Of a stretch of 64,000 bases of DNA, positions 62,518-64,000 are shown piece after piece. Both the position numbers and the translations under genes were made by a program. Each line of letters opens with the position of its first letter. The first letter of the stretch is position 1. The stretch spans positions 186,001-250,000 of the forward strand of contig JAEZTB010000042.1 in assembly GCA_023443745.1 (NCBI GenBank), given 5' to 3'. The stretch is from Bacillota bacterium (GTDB lineage Bacteria; Bacillota; Clostridia; DSM-8532). The notes under the pieces are model-generated. The model was not told the origin of the DNA. It made no database searches and was given only the letters and a program-made list of their open reading frames with translations.

Positions 62518-62679
62518 AAACAAATGCCTATCTTGTATGATTGTGGATAATTGAGGAATATTTTGTTTTCCTTTTTACCAATTTATGATATGATTAATTT
62601 CTAACAGATGGAATTAATACAGCTTCAAATTTACTTTTTTACTTGTTTTTCAGAGTAATTTATTTTGGAGGTTGTCAAT

Positions 62680-63930
62680 ATGAAAGAAGGTAAGAAACGA
62701 AATCTCAACAGCATGGTTTTAGGCATTTCAGCAGTGGTCGGGCTTGCGATTGGCGTTCTTTTCAGTATCCTAACAAATTACTGGCTTTTATTATTGATAT
62801 TCCCTGTATTTGCACTTGTTAATACTTTGGCTGTCAGATTGGTTTTAGAGTTATCCATTAAGCGTCTTGCCGGAAGTTTCTCAAAAGAAATGCAGAAAAT
62901 CAAGGAAGGCGATTTTTCAGTTTTTGTTAATTCTAATGACTATGGAATTTTAGGTGGAGTTGCCTCATCGGTAAATTCCGTTTTAAGTGATATCAGAAAC
63001 CTGATAGACGGTTTCTTCCAATTATCCCTGGCCATTAAAGGCGCATCTTATACAGTTGATGAAGTATCCAACGGGGCCTTTGATGCTATTAACCTCATTG
63101 CACGGACCGTTGACGATATATCCAAGGGCGCAACCAGTCAGGCAGAAGAAGCCCAAAACGGGGTTCTGTCGGCTGACAAATTATCTGATCAAATAAACAA
63201 CGTGTATGAAAGCTATAGCGATATTACTATCGAAACCGAAAAAATCGGTTATGTCAACAGCGCCGGTGTAGAAGCAGTAGAAATATTAAGGAAAAAATCA
63301 GAAATGAATTTTTCCGCCTCAGAGAAGATATTCTCCGTTATGGAAAATCTGGTTAAAACGGTACAGCAAATCAGCTCATTTACCTCATCCATCGAGAGCA
63401 TAACCGAGCAAACCAATCTTTTGGCGTTAAACGCTGCCATTGAGGCTGCACGCGCAGGTGAGGCTGGCCTGGGCTTTGCGGTAGTAGCAGATGAGGTCAG
63501 AAAACTGGCCGATCAGAGTAGATCTTCCACCCTTGAAATCACCAATCTTGTTGAAAGCATCAGAGATGAATCTAAAATGGCTGTTCAGGTCATGGCAGAC
63601 TTAAGGAACGCGTCAGAAGAACAGATCATGTCGGTGGATAAAACGAAGAGTGCCTTTGATGATATTGCCAACGCCATCTTTACCATTGTTGACAAATTCA
63701 AAAAAGTTAATGAGGCTGTGGCTAAAATGCAAAAGGATAAGGATGAGGTCGTTCTTTCGATTGAGCATATCTCCTCTGTATCGCAGCAAACAGCCGCTTC
63801 CAGCCAGGAGATGACGGCAACAACCGAGACACAGATCAAATCCTTTGCAGAATTACAGCAGGCATCCAAGAGCCTTGGCGATCTGGTAGTTGATCTTAAC
63901 AATAAGCTTAAAAAGTACAAGCTCCGCTAA
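62680..63930 (+). CDS. Methyl-accepting chemotaxis protein without extracellular sensor
   Basis: 416 residues starting MKEGKKRNLNSM behind TTGGAGG. Two close membrane helices (about 12-30 and 35-55) leave almost no outside loop. A HAMP-like segment follows, then a long coiled-coil signalling domain with the conserved hairpin tip ESITEQTNLLALNAAIEAARAGEAGLGFAVVADEVRKLA near residues 250-290. Signals must therefore come from the membrane or cytoplasm. The gene is monocistronic and followed by a hairpin at the window end. Confidence 0.94.
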   Translation: MKEGKKRNLNSMVLGISAVVGLAIGVLFSILTNYWLLLLIFPVFALVNTLAVRLVLELSIKRLAGSFSKEMQKIKEGDFSVFVNSNDYGILGGVASSVNSVLSDIRNLIDGFFQLSLAIKGASYTVDEVSNGAFDAINLIARTVDDISKGATSQAEEAQNGVLSADKLSDQINNVYESYSDITIETEKIGYVNSAGVEAVEILRKKSEMNFSASEKIFSVMENLVKTVQQISSFTSSIESITEQTNLLALNAAIEAARAGEAGLGFAVVADEVRKLADQSRSSTLEITNLVESIRDESKMAVQVMADLRNASEEQIMSVDKTKSAFDDIANAIFTIVDKFKKVNEAVAKMQKDKDEVVLSIEHISSVSQQTAASSQEMTATTETQIKSFAELQQASKSLGDLVVDLNNKLKKYKLR

Positions 63931-63971
63931 AAGAGCCATGAGTTAGATAAGCTAAAGATCCGTAAATAAAA

Positions 63972-64000
63972 ATGCTCGCAACCCAAAAGGTTATGAGCAT
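63972..64000 (+). terminator. Terminator hairpin after the chemotaxis gene (cut by window edge)
   Basis: ATGCTC/GAGCAT arms extended by AACC/GGTT around a short loop; the T-run would fall beyond the window. Confidence 0.55.

Overview
This window looks like a chromosome segment from an obligately anaerobic, spore-former-type member of the Clostridia (Firmicutes). The evidence is AGGAGG-type ribosome binding sites throughout, HydF ([FeFe]-hydrogenase maturation), an FprA flavodiiron protein, the ctsR-mcsA-mcsB-clpC operon, a CIRCE-controlled groESL operon, type III pantothenate kinase, a CarD/PIN-TRAM/IspD operon and an LPXTG surface protein. I saw no rRNA, tRNA, CRISPR array, intact transposon or prophage. 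Species cannot be named from the sequence.

Layout. 1-7.5 kb (minus): the edge-truncated lon gene, then the str operon read L7Ae-type protein, rpsL, rpsG, fusA, tuf, with no rpoBC before it. 7.6-9.5 kb (plus): a multi-spanning membrane protein with an acyltransferase-like end. 9.6-15.3 kb (minus): an LPXTG protein with a Cys/His-repeat domain, an unknown 169-residue protein, and a BTAD (SARP-like) regulator whose 3' end is frameshifted. The first two genes share an 11-bp-phased direct repeat at their promoters. 15.3-24.8 kb (minus): hydF, a phosphohexomutase with a chitobiose-phosphorylase-type GH94 enzyme, an RsmC-like methyltransferase, and a btuFCD importer behind a cobalamin riboswitch. 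24.8-30 kb (minus): groESL, coaX, a disordered N/Q/R-rich protein, birA and an unknown gene. 30-39.7 kb: hup, proB, an HD hydrolase, a WG-repeat lipoprotein, fprA, a zinc-ribbon protein, uvrA and a DUF5680-like protein.

39.7-45 kb (minus): a response regulator/kinase pair and an ABC transporter, whose tail has decayed into two related deletion remnants flanking an 88-residue helical-repeat protein. The two promoters of this cluster carry the same direct repeat at the same distance from the -10 box. 45-55.6 kb (minus): rplM-rpsI, ctsR-mcsA-mcsB-clpC, an EF-G paralogue with a structured leader, and carD, a PIN/TRAM gene and ispD. 55.8-59.1 kb (minus): a very large GGDEF/EAL/HD signalling protein. 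59.4-64 kb (plus): YjbQ, CorA, an AraC-type regulator, shikimate kinase and a chemotaxis transducer.

The least conventional signals are: (i) the putative SARP-type regulon around the LPXTG protein; (ii) the response-regulator direct repeats and decayed ABC operon; (iii) a dispersed palindromic intergenic element in five places; and (iv) the EF-G paralogue leader, which can form two mutually exclusive hairpins. No complete, clearly undescribed defence or metabolic system is visible. These are leads, not demonstrations.
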